This document shows, piece by piece, positions 22,607 through 30,237 of a DNA stretch of 64,000 nt; the first letter of the stretch is position 1, and each line of letters starts with the position of its first letter. The DNA comes from Hymenobacter daecheongensis DSM 21074 (GTDB lineage: Bacteria > Bacteroidota > Bacteroidia > Cytophagales > Hymenobacteraceae). The position numbers and the translations under genes are program-made. The stretch covers positions 558,001 to 622,000 of the forward strand of contig NZ_FQYN01000001.1 in assembly GCF_900141805.1 (NCBI RefSeq). Reading direction: 5' to 3'. Under the pieces are notes generated by a model. It had not been told where the DNA came from, made no database searches, and saw only the letters and a program-made list of their open reading frames with translations.

Positions 22607-23696
22607 GACGCTCCCGGTCTTCCTTGGCAAAAATTTCGTCCAGGTCGTCAGCTTGCTCCAGTTCAACTTCCAGCGCTACTACATCGGGCAGGTATTCAAA
22701 ATTGTCAGCGGTAAGAACCCGGGTAGCCTCACCCGGGCCGGCATTCAGACCGAAATACTTTATCGGCAGTGGCTTAGCATCCTTCTGGCGGGACAGGATA
22801 TGAAATTCTTTCAGCAGACTCATGCTGTGTGTAGCCACAATAATCTGGAATCCCTGTCGGGCCATCGAAGCTAGCACCTTTGCCAGTTCCCGCAACAGTA
22901 AAGGGTTAAGGTTGGCCTCCGGCTCATCCCAGAAAAGAGTAGTTTTCGGCGTGAGGCTTCCGTTCTCCAACAGCTTTTGAAGTGTGCCAAATTTTCGAAG
23001 ACCTTCTGCCACCATATTCATCTCTGTTCGCTGCCCGCCTTCGCTTACTAAGTAATACTTGTCCCCTTCTTCCTGTACTTCGCCACCCAATACGGTAGCC
23101 AGAGCTGATGCTGTAGTAGAGCCTGAGACGCGAAGAGGTAGAAATCGGAGTTGTTTAAGTAGATGCAGATAATTCTGTTCTACGGGAATTCTGAACTGCT
23201 CTGAGGCAGGCAGCATCCAACTTAATGTGAGGACTTCTTTGGCGGGAATGAAAACTGGTGATACTACCTCTACTTGTTTGCTGGTAAGTTCTCTGCCGCC
23301 AGTTACCTGTAAGCTGTTAAGACCGGGGTTTACCTCAAATCGAACCTTTTCATTTTCACTTTCAGAATCAGAAAGGAATTCTACATCAATGACCGCATTC
23401 TGGTGTGGTTCCCTAGTTGAAACCATATTCTTTAAAAGTGCCGTCTGAAACAAATCAGGCAAATAATAGAATAAGCGGCTGCCCCACTCATCCTCTTTCT
23501 TAGCAAGAACTGCAGGATTTTGTACAGGGCTAAGATTCCTGACTTGCTCACGTATCATCTCTACTGCATACCCCAGCTTCAGCACATGGCTCTTCCCCGT
23601 CCCGTTGGTTCCAACAATCACATTCAGCCCTTGCACAAACTCGAAGTCGGCATCGGCGAAAACCGTGAAATTCCTGACATGGAGGCGTTTTAGCAT
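22593..23696 (-). CDS. AAA/ABC-type ATPase (OLD/RecF-like, AAA_15/21)
   Basis: 367 residues. The N-terminal 'LHVRNFTVFADADFEF' strand-turn and Walker A GTNGTGKS (29-36) are typical of SMC/RecF-like ATPases with the nucleotide domain split around a central insert. Near the C-terminus are 'LFWDEPEANL' (Walker B, near 253-262) and 'VATHSMSLL' (H-loop, near 283-291). No TOPRIM nuclease follows, so it is not a full OLD protein; the effector is probably the overlapping downstream gene. A TAnnTTTG box ends only 4 bp before the ATG. Likely a sensor/clamp ATPase of a small defence or repair pair. Confidence 0.85.
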   Translation of the reverse strand: MLKRLHVRNFTVFADADFEFVQGLNVIVGTNGTGKSHVLKLGYAVEMIREQVRNLSPVQNPAVLAKKEDEWGSRLFYYLPDLFQTALLKNMVSTREPHQNAVIDVEFLSDSESENEKVRFEVNPGLNSLQVTGGRELTSKQVEVVSPVFIPAKEVLTLSWMLPASEQFRIPVEQNYLHLLKQLRFLPLRVSGSTTASALATVLGGEVQEEGDKYYLVSEGGQRTEMNMVAEGLRKFGTLQKLLENGSLTPKTTLFWDEPEANLNPLLLRELAKVLASMARQGFQIIVATHSMSLLKEFHILSRQKDAKPLPIKYFGLNAGPGEATRVLTADNFEYLPDVVALEVELEQADDLDEIFAKEDRERHANL

Positions 23697-23700
23697 ATCC

Positions 23701-23708
23701 CAAAACTA
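23701..23708 (-). promoter_or_regulatory. -7 box TAGTTTTG for the ATPase/nuclease-like pair
   Basis: Exact TAnnTTTG match on the minus strand, 4 bp from the ATG at 23696. With usual spacing the transcript would start at or about the ATG, so the mRNA may be leaderless. Confidence 0.5.
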
Positions 23709-23745
23709 CTGCGTAATTGCGGCTTAATCCACTCTCTCTCCCAAA

Positions 23746-25119
23746 ATGCCCACCGGAACCCTGCTCATCATCGACGACGAAGCCCGCTTGCGGCAGCTGC
23801 TGGCCCGGGTGCTGGAGCTGGAAGGCTACACCGTGCTCCAGGCCCCCGATGCCACCCGCGGCCTCGAAACCCTGGAGCAGCACGCCGCCGATGTGCTGGT
23901 GGTCATCTCCGACGTGAAGCTGCCCGACGGCCACGGCGTGGACCTCATCCCCCGCTTCCGCGCCAAGGCCCCCGAGGCCGAAATCGTGCTGCTCACCGCC
24001 TTCGGCACCATCCCCGACGGCGTGCAGGCCATGAAAGCCGGTGCCTTCGACTACCTCACCAAAGGGGATTTCGAGCAGCAGCTCATCGTGGTGGTGGAGC
24101 GGGCGGCGGAGAAGGCCCGGCTGCGGCGGCGGGTGCTGGAACTAGAGCGGCGCGTGGGCCAGCAGTACCGGTTCGAGAGCATGATCGGCGAGTCGGGGGA
24201 GCTGCGGCGGGTGCAGCAGCTGGCCCGCCAGGTAGCCCCCACCGACAGCACCGTGCTGCTGGAAGGGCCCACGGGCTCGGGCAAGGAGCTGTTTGCCCAG
24301 GCCATCCACCAGGCCAGTGAGCGGAAGCTCAAGCCCTTCGTGGCCGTCAACTGCTCAGCTTTCCCCAAGGATCTGCTCGAATCGGAGCTGTTCGGCTACA
24401 AGAAGGGCGCGTTTACCGGGGCCCTCACCGATAAGAAAGGTCTGCTGGAAGAAGCCAACGGCGGCACGCTGTTCCTGGACGAAATCGGGGAGCTGGAGCT
24501 GAACGTGCAGGCCAAGTTCCTGCGGGTGCTCGAAACCCAAAGCTTCACCAAGCTCGGCGACACCAAGCCCACCAGCGTGAACGTGCGTCTGGTAGCCGCC
24601 ACCAACCGCAACCTGAAGCAGGAGGCTGCCGAGGGCCGCTTCCGCCCCGACCTCTACTACCGCCTCTCGGTGTTCACCATCGGCGTGCCCCCGCTCAAGG
24701 CCCGCCCCGCCGACGTGGCCCCGCTGGCCGATTACTTCCTGCAGTACTTCGCCGCCAAGCTGCAAAAGCGCCTCCCCGGCCTCGACGCCGACTGCCTGCG
24801 CCTGCTCCAGCACTACGACTGGCCCGGCAATGTGCGCGAGCTGAAGAACGTGCTCGAACGCGCCGCCATCCTGGCCCCCGCCGACCAGCCCCTTACGGCC
24901 GACTTCCTCCCCGACGAGTTCCACGCCCGCCCCCGCGCCGCCGGCCTGCTCGCCAACCCCGATGACGAAAGCCTGCGGGCCCTGGAAGCCCGCCACATCC
25001 AGCGCATCATGCTCAACCTGGCCGGCAACAAGCCCGAAGCCGCCAAGCGCCTCGGCATCGGCCTGACCACGCTTTATCGGAAGCTGCAGGAGTATGGGCT
25101 GGAACAGCCTCACGGCTAG
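23746..25119 (+). CDS. Sigma-54-dependent response regulator, NtrC type
   Basis: 457 residues. Receiver domain at 1-120 with acidic pocket D10-D11, phosphoacceptor D56, T84 and K106. AAA+ domain at about 140-380 with Walker A GPTGSGKE (174-181), the sigma-54 contact loop GAFTGA (221-226) and Walker B 'LFLDEIGE' (242-249). Fis-type helix-turn-helix at about 415-455 ('NKPEAAKRLGIGLTTLYRKL'). All functional motifs are intact. It activates sigma-54 promoters when phosphorylated, probably by the histidine kinase encoded just downstream. The target genes are not evident; the neighbouring kinase has only a small periplasmic part. Confidence 0.95.
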   Translation: MPTGTLLIIDDEARLRQLLARVLELEGYTVLQAPDATRGLETLEQHAADVLVVISDVKLPDGHGVDLIPRFRAKAPEAEIVLLTAFGTIPDGVQAMKAGAFDYLTKGDFEQQLIVVVERAAEKARLRRRVLELERRVGQQYRFESMIGESGELRRVQQLARQVAPTDSTVLLEGPTGSGKELFAQAIHQASERKLKPFVAVNCSAFPKDLLESELFGYKKGAFTGALTDKKGLLEEANGGTLFLDEIGELELNVQAKFLRVLETQSFTKLGDTKPTSVNVRLVAATNRNLKQEAAEGRFRPDLYYRLSVFTIGVPPLKARPADVAPLADYFLQYFAAKLQKRLPGLDADCLRLLQHYDWPGNVRELKNVLERAAILAPADQPLTADFLPDEFHARPRAAGLLANPDDESLRALEARHIQRIMLNLAGNKPEAAKRLGIGLTTLYRKLQEYGLEQPHG

Positions 25120-25131
25120 CTCCTCTCCGTC

Positions 25132-25290
25132 GCCTCACCCCTAGCCCCTCTCCGGGGGATAGGGGAACTAGCTTTTAGTTTTCTAAATCTAAAATCAGCC
25201 TTACTCCAACCACAACTTCCTTTCCCTGGATGCTATCCTGAAAGCTAGAGCTAGTCCCCCTCTCCCCCGGAGAGGGGCTAGGGGTGAGGC
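25132..25290. repeat. Inverted repeat, second copy of the GCCTCACCCC...CTCTCCGGGGG family
   Basis: Arms at about 25132-25171 and 25241-25290 share GCCTCACCCCTAGCCCCTCT and its complement; the centre is about 80 bp. Same ends as the copy at 20979-21152, with an extra CTAGCTTT/AAAGCTAG inner portion. Sits between the response-regulator and kinase genes. Confidence 0.8.
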
Positions 25291-25330
25291 AACTGTGGCG
25301 GACGGTGGGGCAACAGTGGAGCCCCACACG

Positions 25331-26788
25331 ATGTCCCTTAAACTAAAAATCCGCCTCAGCATTTTCCTGCTGCTGCTGTTGCTGCTGGGGCTGGGCGGGT
25401 ATGCCTTTTTCACCATGCGCTACCTCGAAAACGGCGCGGGCGGCCTGGAACAGGCTGACTTTGATATAGCGCGCGGTACGGTGCTGGCCTTTTTGGTGGC
25501 CGGCACAGCGGTGGGCATCACCATGATGGTGCGGCTGCCGCGCATGGTGGTGCGCCCCCTGCACCGCCTCACCGTGGATGTGGAGCGCGTGGCCGGTCCC
25601 GATGCCGCCACCCGCGTGGCCGTGGGTAAGCGCGATGAGGTGGGCAGCGTGGCGGCGGCCGTGAACCGGGTGCTGAGCCAGGCCCAGGCCGAGCGCCGCC
25701 TCACCCTGGCCGAGCTGTTCGCGGAGCGCAACCGCATGGAAAGCCTCGTGCGCAGCCTCGACGAAGGGCTTTTGCTGCTCGATGAGCACGGCACCATCGT
25801 GCTGGCCAACCCCGTGGCCTGTGACCTGCTGGGCCGGCCGGCGGCCGAGCTGCTGGGCCAGTCGGCCGAAGCGGTGGCGGCCACCTGCGCCCCGCTGCGC
25901 GAGTGGCTGGTGCCCCTGGCCGAAGCCAACCTGGCTGGCGACAACGTGCCCGACCCGGTTTTCACCTTTCCGCACCACCCCCGCGCCCCGCACTACCAGC
26001 TCAGCATCAGCCCCATCGAGGCCGCGACGCCGGGCCCGGGCCAGCCAGCCGGCGGCGGCCATATTCTCTGCCTACGCAATGTGTCCGACTTCAAGAAGCT
26101 GGACGAGACAAAATCGGCTTTTCTGGCCACCATCTCCCACGAGCTGAAAACGCCGCTGGCCAGCATCAACCTCAGCCTGATGCTGCTGCAGAACGAGCGC
26201 ACCGACCCCGCCGAGCGCCAGCGCATTGCCAGTGGCATTCGGGAAGAAACCCAGCGCCTGCTCCAGATGGTGGGCCAGCTCATCGACGTGTCGCGCCTCG
26301 ATGCCGGGGCCGATATCAAGCTCAACGTGCAGCCCGTGACCCTGGCCGACGTAGTACGCTACGCTACCGACACCGTGCGCCCCCAGCTCGACGACAAGCA
26401 GCTCCGCCTCGATATGCACCTGCCCGAAACCCTGCCCGCGGCCCACGCCGACGTCGAAAAAACCACCTGGGTGCTCATTAACCTGCTCGCTAATGCTATC
26501 CGCTACTCGCCGCCCGACGAAACCCTGCTGCTGCGCGCCGTGCCCTGGGGCGACATGGTCCGCGTCAGCATCCACGACCACGGCCCCGGCATTGCGCCCG
26601 AATACCACAAGCGCATCTTTCAGCGCTTTGCCGAGTTGCCCGCTTCCGTGGGCCAGCGCCAGGGTAGCTCGGGCCTGGGCCTCAGCATTTCCCGCGAGTT
26701 CATCACCGCCCAGGGCGGTCAGCTTTGGGTGGAAAGCGCGGCGGGCCGGGGCAGCATTTTCCTGTTCACGCTGCCGCTGGTGACGTAG
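25331..26788 (+). CDS. Sensor histidine kinase (HAMP-PAS-HisKA-HATPase)
   Basis: 485 residues from the ATG at 25331 ('MSLKLKIRL'); the upstream in-frame codon at 25295 lies at the edge of a repeat. TM1 at about 7-27, TM2 at about 50-70, HAMP about 70-125, PAS about 130-250, HisKA with phosphoacceptor H270 in 'TISHELKTPL', and HATPase with N-box 'NLLANAIRYSP' (near 382) and 'DHGPGIAPE' (near 415). Only about 25 residues lie between the two membrane segments, much less than the four-helix sensor of related KinB-type kinases, so sensing is probably by the PAS domain or membrane. It likely phosphorylates the NtrC-type regulator upstream. Confidence 0.93.
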   Translation: MSLKLKIRLSIFLLLLLLLGLGGYAFFTMRYLENGAGGLEQADFDIARGTVLAFLVAGTAVGITMMVRLPRMVVRPLHRLTVDVERVAGPDAATRVAVGKRDEVGSVAAAVNRVLSQAQAERRLTLAELFAERNRMESLVRSLDEGLLLLDEHGTIVLANPVACDLLGRPAAELLGQSAEAVAATCAPLREWLVPLAEANLAGDNVPDPVFTFPHHPRAPHYQLSISPIEAATPGPGQPAGGGHILCLRNVSDFKKLDETKSAFLATISHELKTPLASINLSLMLLQNERTDPAERQRIASGIREETQRLLQMVGQLIDVSRLDAGADIKLNVQPVTLADVVRYATDTVRPQLDDKQLRLDMHLPETLPAAHADVEKTTWVLINLLANAIRYSPPDETLLLRAVPWGDMVRVSIHDHGPGIAPEYHKRIFQRFAELPASVGQRQGSSGLGLSISREFITAQGGQLWVESAAGRGSIFLFTLPLVT

Positions 26789-26894
26789 CGCGGAAATCCG
26801 TTCCGCGACGAGCAAAGCAAGTGCCTGACGTGGGCGCACGCAGCGCAGCTTCGGATACTCGCGCTGCTCGTCGCGAAACAGATTTTCGCGCTAC
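26785..26894. repeat. Inverted repeat with 30-bp arms (GTAGCGCG family)
   Basis: Arms at 26785-26814 and 26865-26894 pair with only a few mismatches and begin GTAGCGCG. The left arm contains the kinase stop codon (26786-26788), so the element or its relic inserted at, or supplied, the gene end. It separates convergent genes and may also serve as terminator. Confidence 0.75.
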
Positions 26895-26898
26895 GGCG

Positions 26899-28044
26899 CT
26901 ACCGGCAGCTTTTCCGCCGCGCTTCCGCCGCATACAGATACCCCAATGCCTCGGCTCGCCGAAAAAACTCGCATGCCGCCGGCCCGTTGCCCTCCTGCTG
27001 CGCCAGCCGGCCCAGCAGAAAACACACCTGCCCGTTGCGCGGGCTGTTTTCCAGCACCCGCCGATAGTCGGCCCGCGCGGCGGCAAAATCCCGCTGCTTG
27101 TAGTGGGCCAGCCCCCGATACGTGAGGTAGCGCAACGACAGCGGCTGCCGGGCGGCCAAGCGCTGCCGCAGGCCCGTATTGAAATCCTGAATAGCCTCCG
27201 GAAACACGCGCAACTCAAACAGGCGCAGCTCGCCGCGGGCCAGCCACGCCGCGCTGAGCGTGGAGTCCATCGTCACGGCACGGGTCAGGTTCAGTTCCGC
27301 CGAGTCGGGGCGGCCCAGGCTGGCCTGGCACTGCCCCAGCCGAAACAGCAGCTCCGCCGTTTCGGGTACCGATTTGCTGGCAGGCAGCGCCGCTTGGTAG
27401 TCGGCGCGGGCGGCCCGGAAGTCGTGAAATACCAGCTGGGCCAGCTCGCCGCGCCGCCGCAGGGCCGGCCCGTAGTCGGGCTTGAAGTGAATGGCTTCGC
27501 TGAGCAAGCTGTGCGCCGTGCTCCATTGCCGCCGGGCGTAGGCTCGCACGCCGTCTTCGTAGTTGCTCACGGCCGTCACATGGTCCATCGTCACCTTCAC
27601 CGATACTATAAACAGCCCCAGCAGCCCCAGCAGAGCCGCCGTGAGCACAAAGTCGCGGCGCGTGAAGGTGCGGGCGCGCTGCTTCGGAATGCGCTGGTAG
27701 TGCCGCTCGGCCGCGCCGGCCGGCCGCCGGGTGCGCAGCGGCGCGGGCGGGGGCATGGGCACGCCATACACATACTGGCTCTGCGGGCGATACTGCTGCT
27801 GCCGCCGGGCATCCTCGGCCCGGCGCACTTCCTGGCGCAGCTGATGGTCGTAGGCGGCCCGCCGGGCCGGGTCGCCCAGCACGTGGTAGGCCGCCGTCAC
27901 GGCCTTGAATTGCTCTTCAAACTGCGTGCTGCCGCCGTGCTTATCCGGGTGAAAGCGCACGGCCAGCCGCTTGTAGGCCAGCTTCACTTCGGCGGCCGGA
28001 GCCGTAGCCGAAACGCCCAGTGTCTGATAATGGTTTTTGCTCAA
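26899..28044 (-). CDS. DnaJ-domain protein with membrane segment and TPR repeats
   Basis: 381 residues from a TTG at 28044 (protein starting M-SKNHYQTLGV), which fits the usual start of J-domain proteins; the alternative GTG at 28086 adds 14 residues unlike the family. J domain about 1-70 with 'YKRLAVRFHPDKHGG' (HPD intact), a basic Gln/Arg-rich linker, one membrane segment ('FVLTAALLGLLGLFIVSV', about 150-170), then at least five TPR-like helices pairs to the C-terminus. It would recruit DnaK/Hsp70 to the membrane, with the TPRs on the other side or folded back. Common form in Cytophagales. Convergent with the kinase gene. Confidence 0.85.
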   Translation of the reverse strand: MSKNHYQTLGVSATAPAAEVKLAYKRLAVRFHPDKHGGSTQFEEQFKAVTAAYHVLGDPARRAAYDHQLRQEVRRAEDARRQQQYRPQSQYVYGVPMPPPAPLRTRRPAGAAERHYQRIPKQRARTFTRRDFVLTAALLGLLGLFIVSVKVTMDHVTAVSNYEDGVRAYARRQWSTAHSLLSEAIHFKPDYGPALRRRGELAQLVFHDFRAARADYQAALPASKSVPETAELLFRLGQCQASLGRPDSAELNLTRAVTMDSTLSAAWLARGELRLFELRVFPEAIQDFNTGLRQRLAARQPLSLRYLTYRGLAHYKQRDFAAARADYRRVLENSPRNGQVCFLLGRLAQQEGNGPAACEFFRRAEALGYLYAAEARRKSCR

Positions 28045-28196
28045 AATGCGGCAGTATATAGTAAAAGTAACGCCTTTTTCAGACACGAAGCCCGCTTTTG
28101 CGTATGGAAGGGTCGGCCCGAAAAACTACGCTCACCCGCCGTTTTCGGGCCTTGGCCTTTCTAAACATTCTTCTTCGCATTTCTTCTCCCCGCCGT

Positions 28197-28574
28197 ATGG
28201 CTTACGACGACGACGCCACCAAAACGCCCCGCAACGACAGTATTGTCGGCAACCTGATGGGCTACCTCGACACGCGCATCGACCTGGTGCGCTTGGAAGC
28301 CCAGGAAAAAGTCAAGAATGCTTTCGTGGGCACGGTGCATGGCGCGGCCATGGGCCTGTTTGCGCTGCTATTTGTCATTTTCCTGAGCATTTTTGCCGGG
28401 CTGGCCCTCAATAGCGCCTTGGACAGCCCGTATTGGGGCTTCGGCATCGTGGCCGGCTTCTACCTGCTGCTGCTCATCATCTTTCTGGTTGGGGTCGATA
28501 AAAAGCTGTTTCAGGGCGTTGCCGACAAGCTGCTGAACAACACCATCTACAAATCTGACAAACGTCAAGCATAA
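28197..28574 (+). CDS. Phage-holin-family-like small membrane protein (Phage_holin_3_6 type)
   Basis: 125 residues from the ATG at 28197. An N-terminal polar part with 'YLDTRIDLVRLEAQEKVKNA' precedes two long hydrophobic segments (about 50-75 and 83-103). This pattern (amphipathic helix with LxRLEAxE, then two TMs) is the Phage_holin_3_6/putative holin-X family, which despite its name is a chromosomal envelope protein in many bacteria. It is followed after 8 bp by a related envelope protein gene. Longer in-frame readings start at 28098 but lack the family start. Confidence 0.8.
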   Translation: MAYDDDATKTPRNDSIVGNLMGYLDTRIDLVRLEAQEKVKNAFVGTVHGAAMGLFALLFVIFLSIFAGLALNSALDSPYWGFGIVAGFYLLLLIIFLVGVDKKLFQGVADKLLNNTIYKSDKRQA

Positions 28575-28582
28575 CCTGACTT

Positions 28583-29332
28583 ATGGCTGAGCTACACAAT
28601 CCGCTGTTTGAGGATGAAAAGGAATTCCTGGAGCGCCAGAAGCTCGAATATGAGCGGGCGCTGCTGGGCGATGTGGACAACATCAAGGAAAAAGGCCAGC
28701 AAGTGGGCAAGTACGCCCTGATCGGCGCGGGCCTGGCCGGCACCGTCTGGCTGATTGCCAAAGCGCTGGGTAAAAAAAAGCCCGCCTACGATGAGCTGGA
28801 AGACCGTGACCAGGAATACGGGCGGCACCTGCGGCCGGGCCGCTCGCGCAAAACGCACAAAGGCGCCCATTTTGCCGCGCTCCACACCGAAGCTGACACG
28901 GCCGTAGCCGATGATCTGGGCTTCGGGGCCGGCCAGCACCAGTACGACCGCGGCCGCACCACCACCGGCCACGAGGATCCCCACACCGCCAGCTCCTTCG
29001 AGGCGCGCTACGAGCAGCCCCGGCAGACCCGCCACACGCCTGCCCCCTACAACGCGGCAGCTTATGAGAACGAGAAGCCCTCTTCGGAAGCAGCCAACCT
29101 GGCGGCTTCGGCGCTACAGTCGTTCCTGCAGTCCGATACCGGTAAGATGCTGATTGCCCAGGTTTCGGCAGTTTTGATGGCGTATGTGGCCAAAAAAGTC
29201 GGGGAATATCTACCTATGATCAAAAATCCCGACCTTGCCACTTCTCCCGTGTATACCACCACGGAGCCGGAGACCCGGGATATCGACTTTACGTACCACG
29301 AAGAAGCGGATGCGCCTCACAAGCCTCTATGA
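28583..29332 (+). CDS. Envelope-associated protein of unknown function
   Basis: 249 residues. Residues 1-40 are charged helix; 'YALIGAGLAGTVWLIAKALG' (about 44-63) is one membrane segment or glycine-rich amphipathic helix; residues 70-160 are polar, His/Arg/Thr-rich and probably unstructured; about 170-215 holds a second helix pair ('LAASALQSFLQSDTGKMLIA', 'VSAVLMAYVAKKV'). Similar proteins follow holin-3_6-like genes (YtxH/YqjK-like pairs), which suggests a partner role. The end overlaps the start of the prenyl-glyceryl-phosphate synthase gene by 23 bp, so the three are one operon. Confidence 0.72.
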   Translation: MAELHNPLFEDEKEFLERQKLEYERALLGDVDNIKEKGQQVGKYALIGAGLAGTVWLIAKALGKKKPAYDELEDRDQEYGRHLRPGRSRKTHKGAHFAALHTEADTAVADDLGFGAGQHQYDRGRTTTGHEDPHTASSFEARYEQPRQTRHTPAPYNAAAYENEKPSSEAANLAASALQSFLQSDTGKMLIAQVSAVLMAYVAKKVGEYLPMIKNPDLATSPVYTTTEPETRDIDFTYHEEADAPHKPL

Positions 29333-30077
29333 AACCTTAAGTAAGCGTCGGGCGCGCGGCCAGAAGTCGCTGGCCGTATTGCTCGACCCTGATAATCTGG
29401 ATGAGGCCGGCTGCCGCAAGCTGTTGCAGCTGAGCGAGTCGCACGCGGTAGACTACTTTTTTATGGGCGGCAGCCTGGTGATGAATTCTCACCAGGCGTC
29501 GCTCATTCGTTTGATTAAGGGCCTGAGTACTATTCCGGTCCTGCTCTTTCCCAGCCACAGCCTCCACCTCGATACCCAGGCCGACGGCATTCTGCTGCTC
29601 AGCCTGATTTCGGGCCGCAACCCCGATTTTCTGATCGGGCAGCATGTAGTGGCCGCGCCGCTGCTGCGGGCCAGCAACCTCCAGATTCTGCCCACCGGCT
29701 ACATGCTGGTCGATACCGGCCGCCAGACCACGGCCAGCTACATGAGCGGCACCACACCCCTGCCCCACGACAAGCCCGGTATTGCGGCCTGCACCGCCAT
29801 GGCCGGCGAGCAGCTCGGCCTGCGCCTCATGTTCCTCGATGGTGGCAGCGGGGCCAAATACCCCGTTTCCTCATCCATGATCCGGGCCGTGCGCCAAGCC
29901 GTGGAGCTGCCCATCATCGTAGGTGGCGGCCTCAATACGGCCGAAAAAGCTCACGACGCCCTAGCCGCCGGCGCCGATATTATCGTAGTCGGCAACCAGA
30001 TCGAAAAAGCGCCCGAGTTCCTCGGCGAAGTATCCAAAGTGGTCCACACCTTCAACACCGTGCTGGATATTGCCTAA
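29310..30077 (+). CDS. Geranylgeranylglyceryl/heptaprenylglyceryl phosphate synthase family protein
   Basis: 255 residues from the ATG at 29310. A TIM-barrel enzyme of the PcrB/GGGPS family: 'LLDPDNLDEAG' near 25-35, 'DYFFMGGSLV' near 50-59, 'LFPSHSLHL' near 80-88, 'MFLDGGSGAKYPV' near 175-187 and 'IIVGGGLNTAEKA' near 199-211, the last two forming the phosphate-binding site. It joins a polyprenyl diphosphate to sn-glycerol-1-phosphate to make an ether lipid; Bacteroidota have such enzymes. The chain-length preference cannot be read here. Translationally overlaps the previous gene. Confidence 0.92.
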   Translation: MRLTSLYETLSKRRARGQKSLAVLLDPDNLDEAGCRKLLQLSESHAVDYFFMGGSLVMNSHQASLIRLIKGLSTIPVLLFPSHSLHLDTQADGILLLSLISGRNPDFLIGQHVVAAPLLRASNLQILPTGYMLVDTGRQTTASYMSGTTPLPHDKPGIAACTAMAGEQLGLRLMFLDGGSGAKYPVSSSMIRAVRQAVELPIIVGGGLNTAEKAHDALAAGADIIVVGNQIEKAPEFLGEVSKVVHTFNTVLDIA

Positions 30078-30085
30078 ACCATGTA

Positions 30086-30230
30086 TTCGTCCGGATTTTT
30101 CGGATTAATTGGATTTTGTACACGGCGCGAATCTCCGTTCAGCAAGCCCAAAACAAGAAAGGCCACCCGCAGGGGTGGCCTTCTTCGTGTGCAAAAAAAT
30201 CGTCCACAAAATCCGATTAATCCGGACGAA
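30086..30230. repeat. Inverted repeat enclosing a terminator
   Basis: Arms at 30086-30119 and 30206-30230 (TTCGTCCGGATT ... AATCCGGACGAA) pair imperfectly; the left arm has an extra 9-10 bp. Inside lies a complete GC-rich hairpin (30158-30182). Located between convergent genes. Confidence 0.7.
30158..30182. terminator. Intrinsic terminator between convergent genes
   Basis: AAAGGCCACCC-GCAG-GGGTGGCCTT stem followed by T-rich sequence on the plus strand and A-rich (T-rich on the minus strand) before it. It would work in both directions for the synthase and AraC genes. Confidence 0.75.
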
Positions 30231-30237
30231 GCCGTGG

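Noticed and set aside
26725..28164. A 479-codon plus-strand frame over the DnaJ gene
   Set aside because: Antisense to the DnaJ-TPR gene, Arg/Pro/Gln-rich, no motif.
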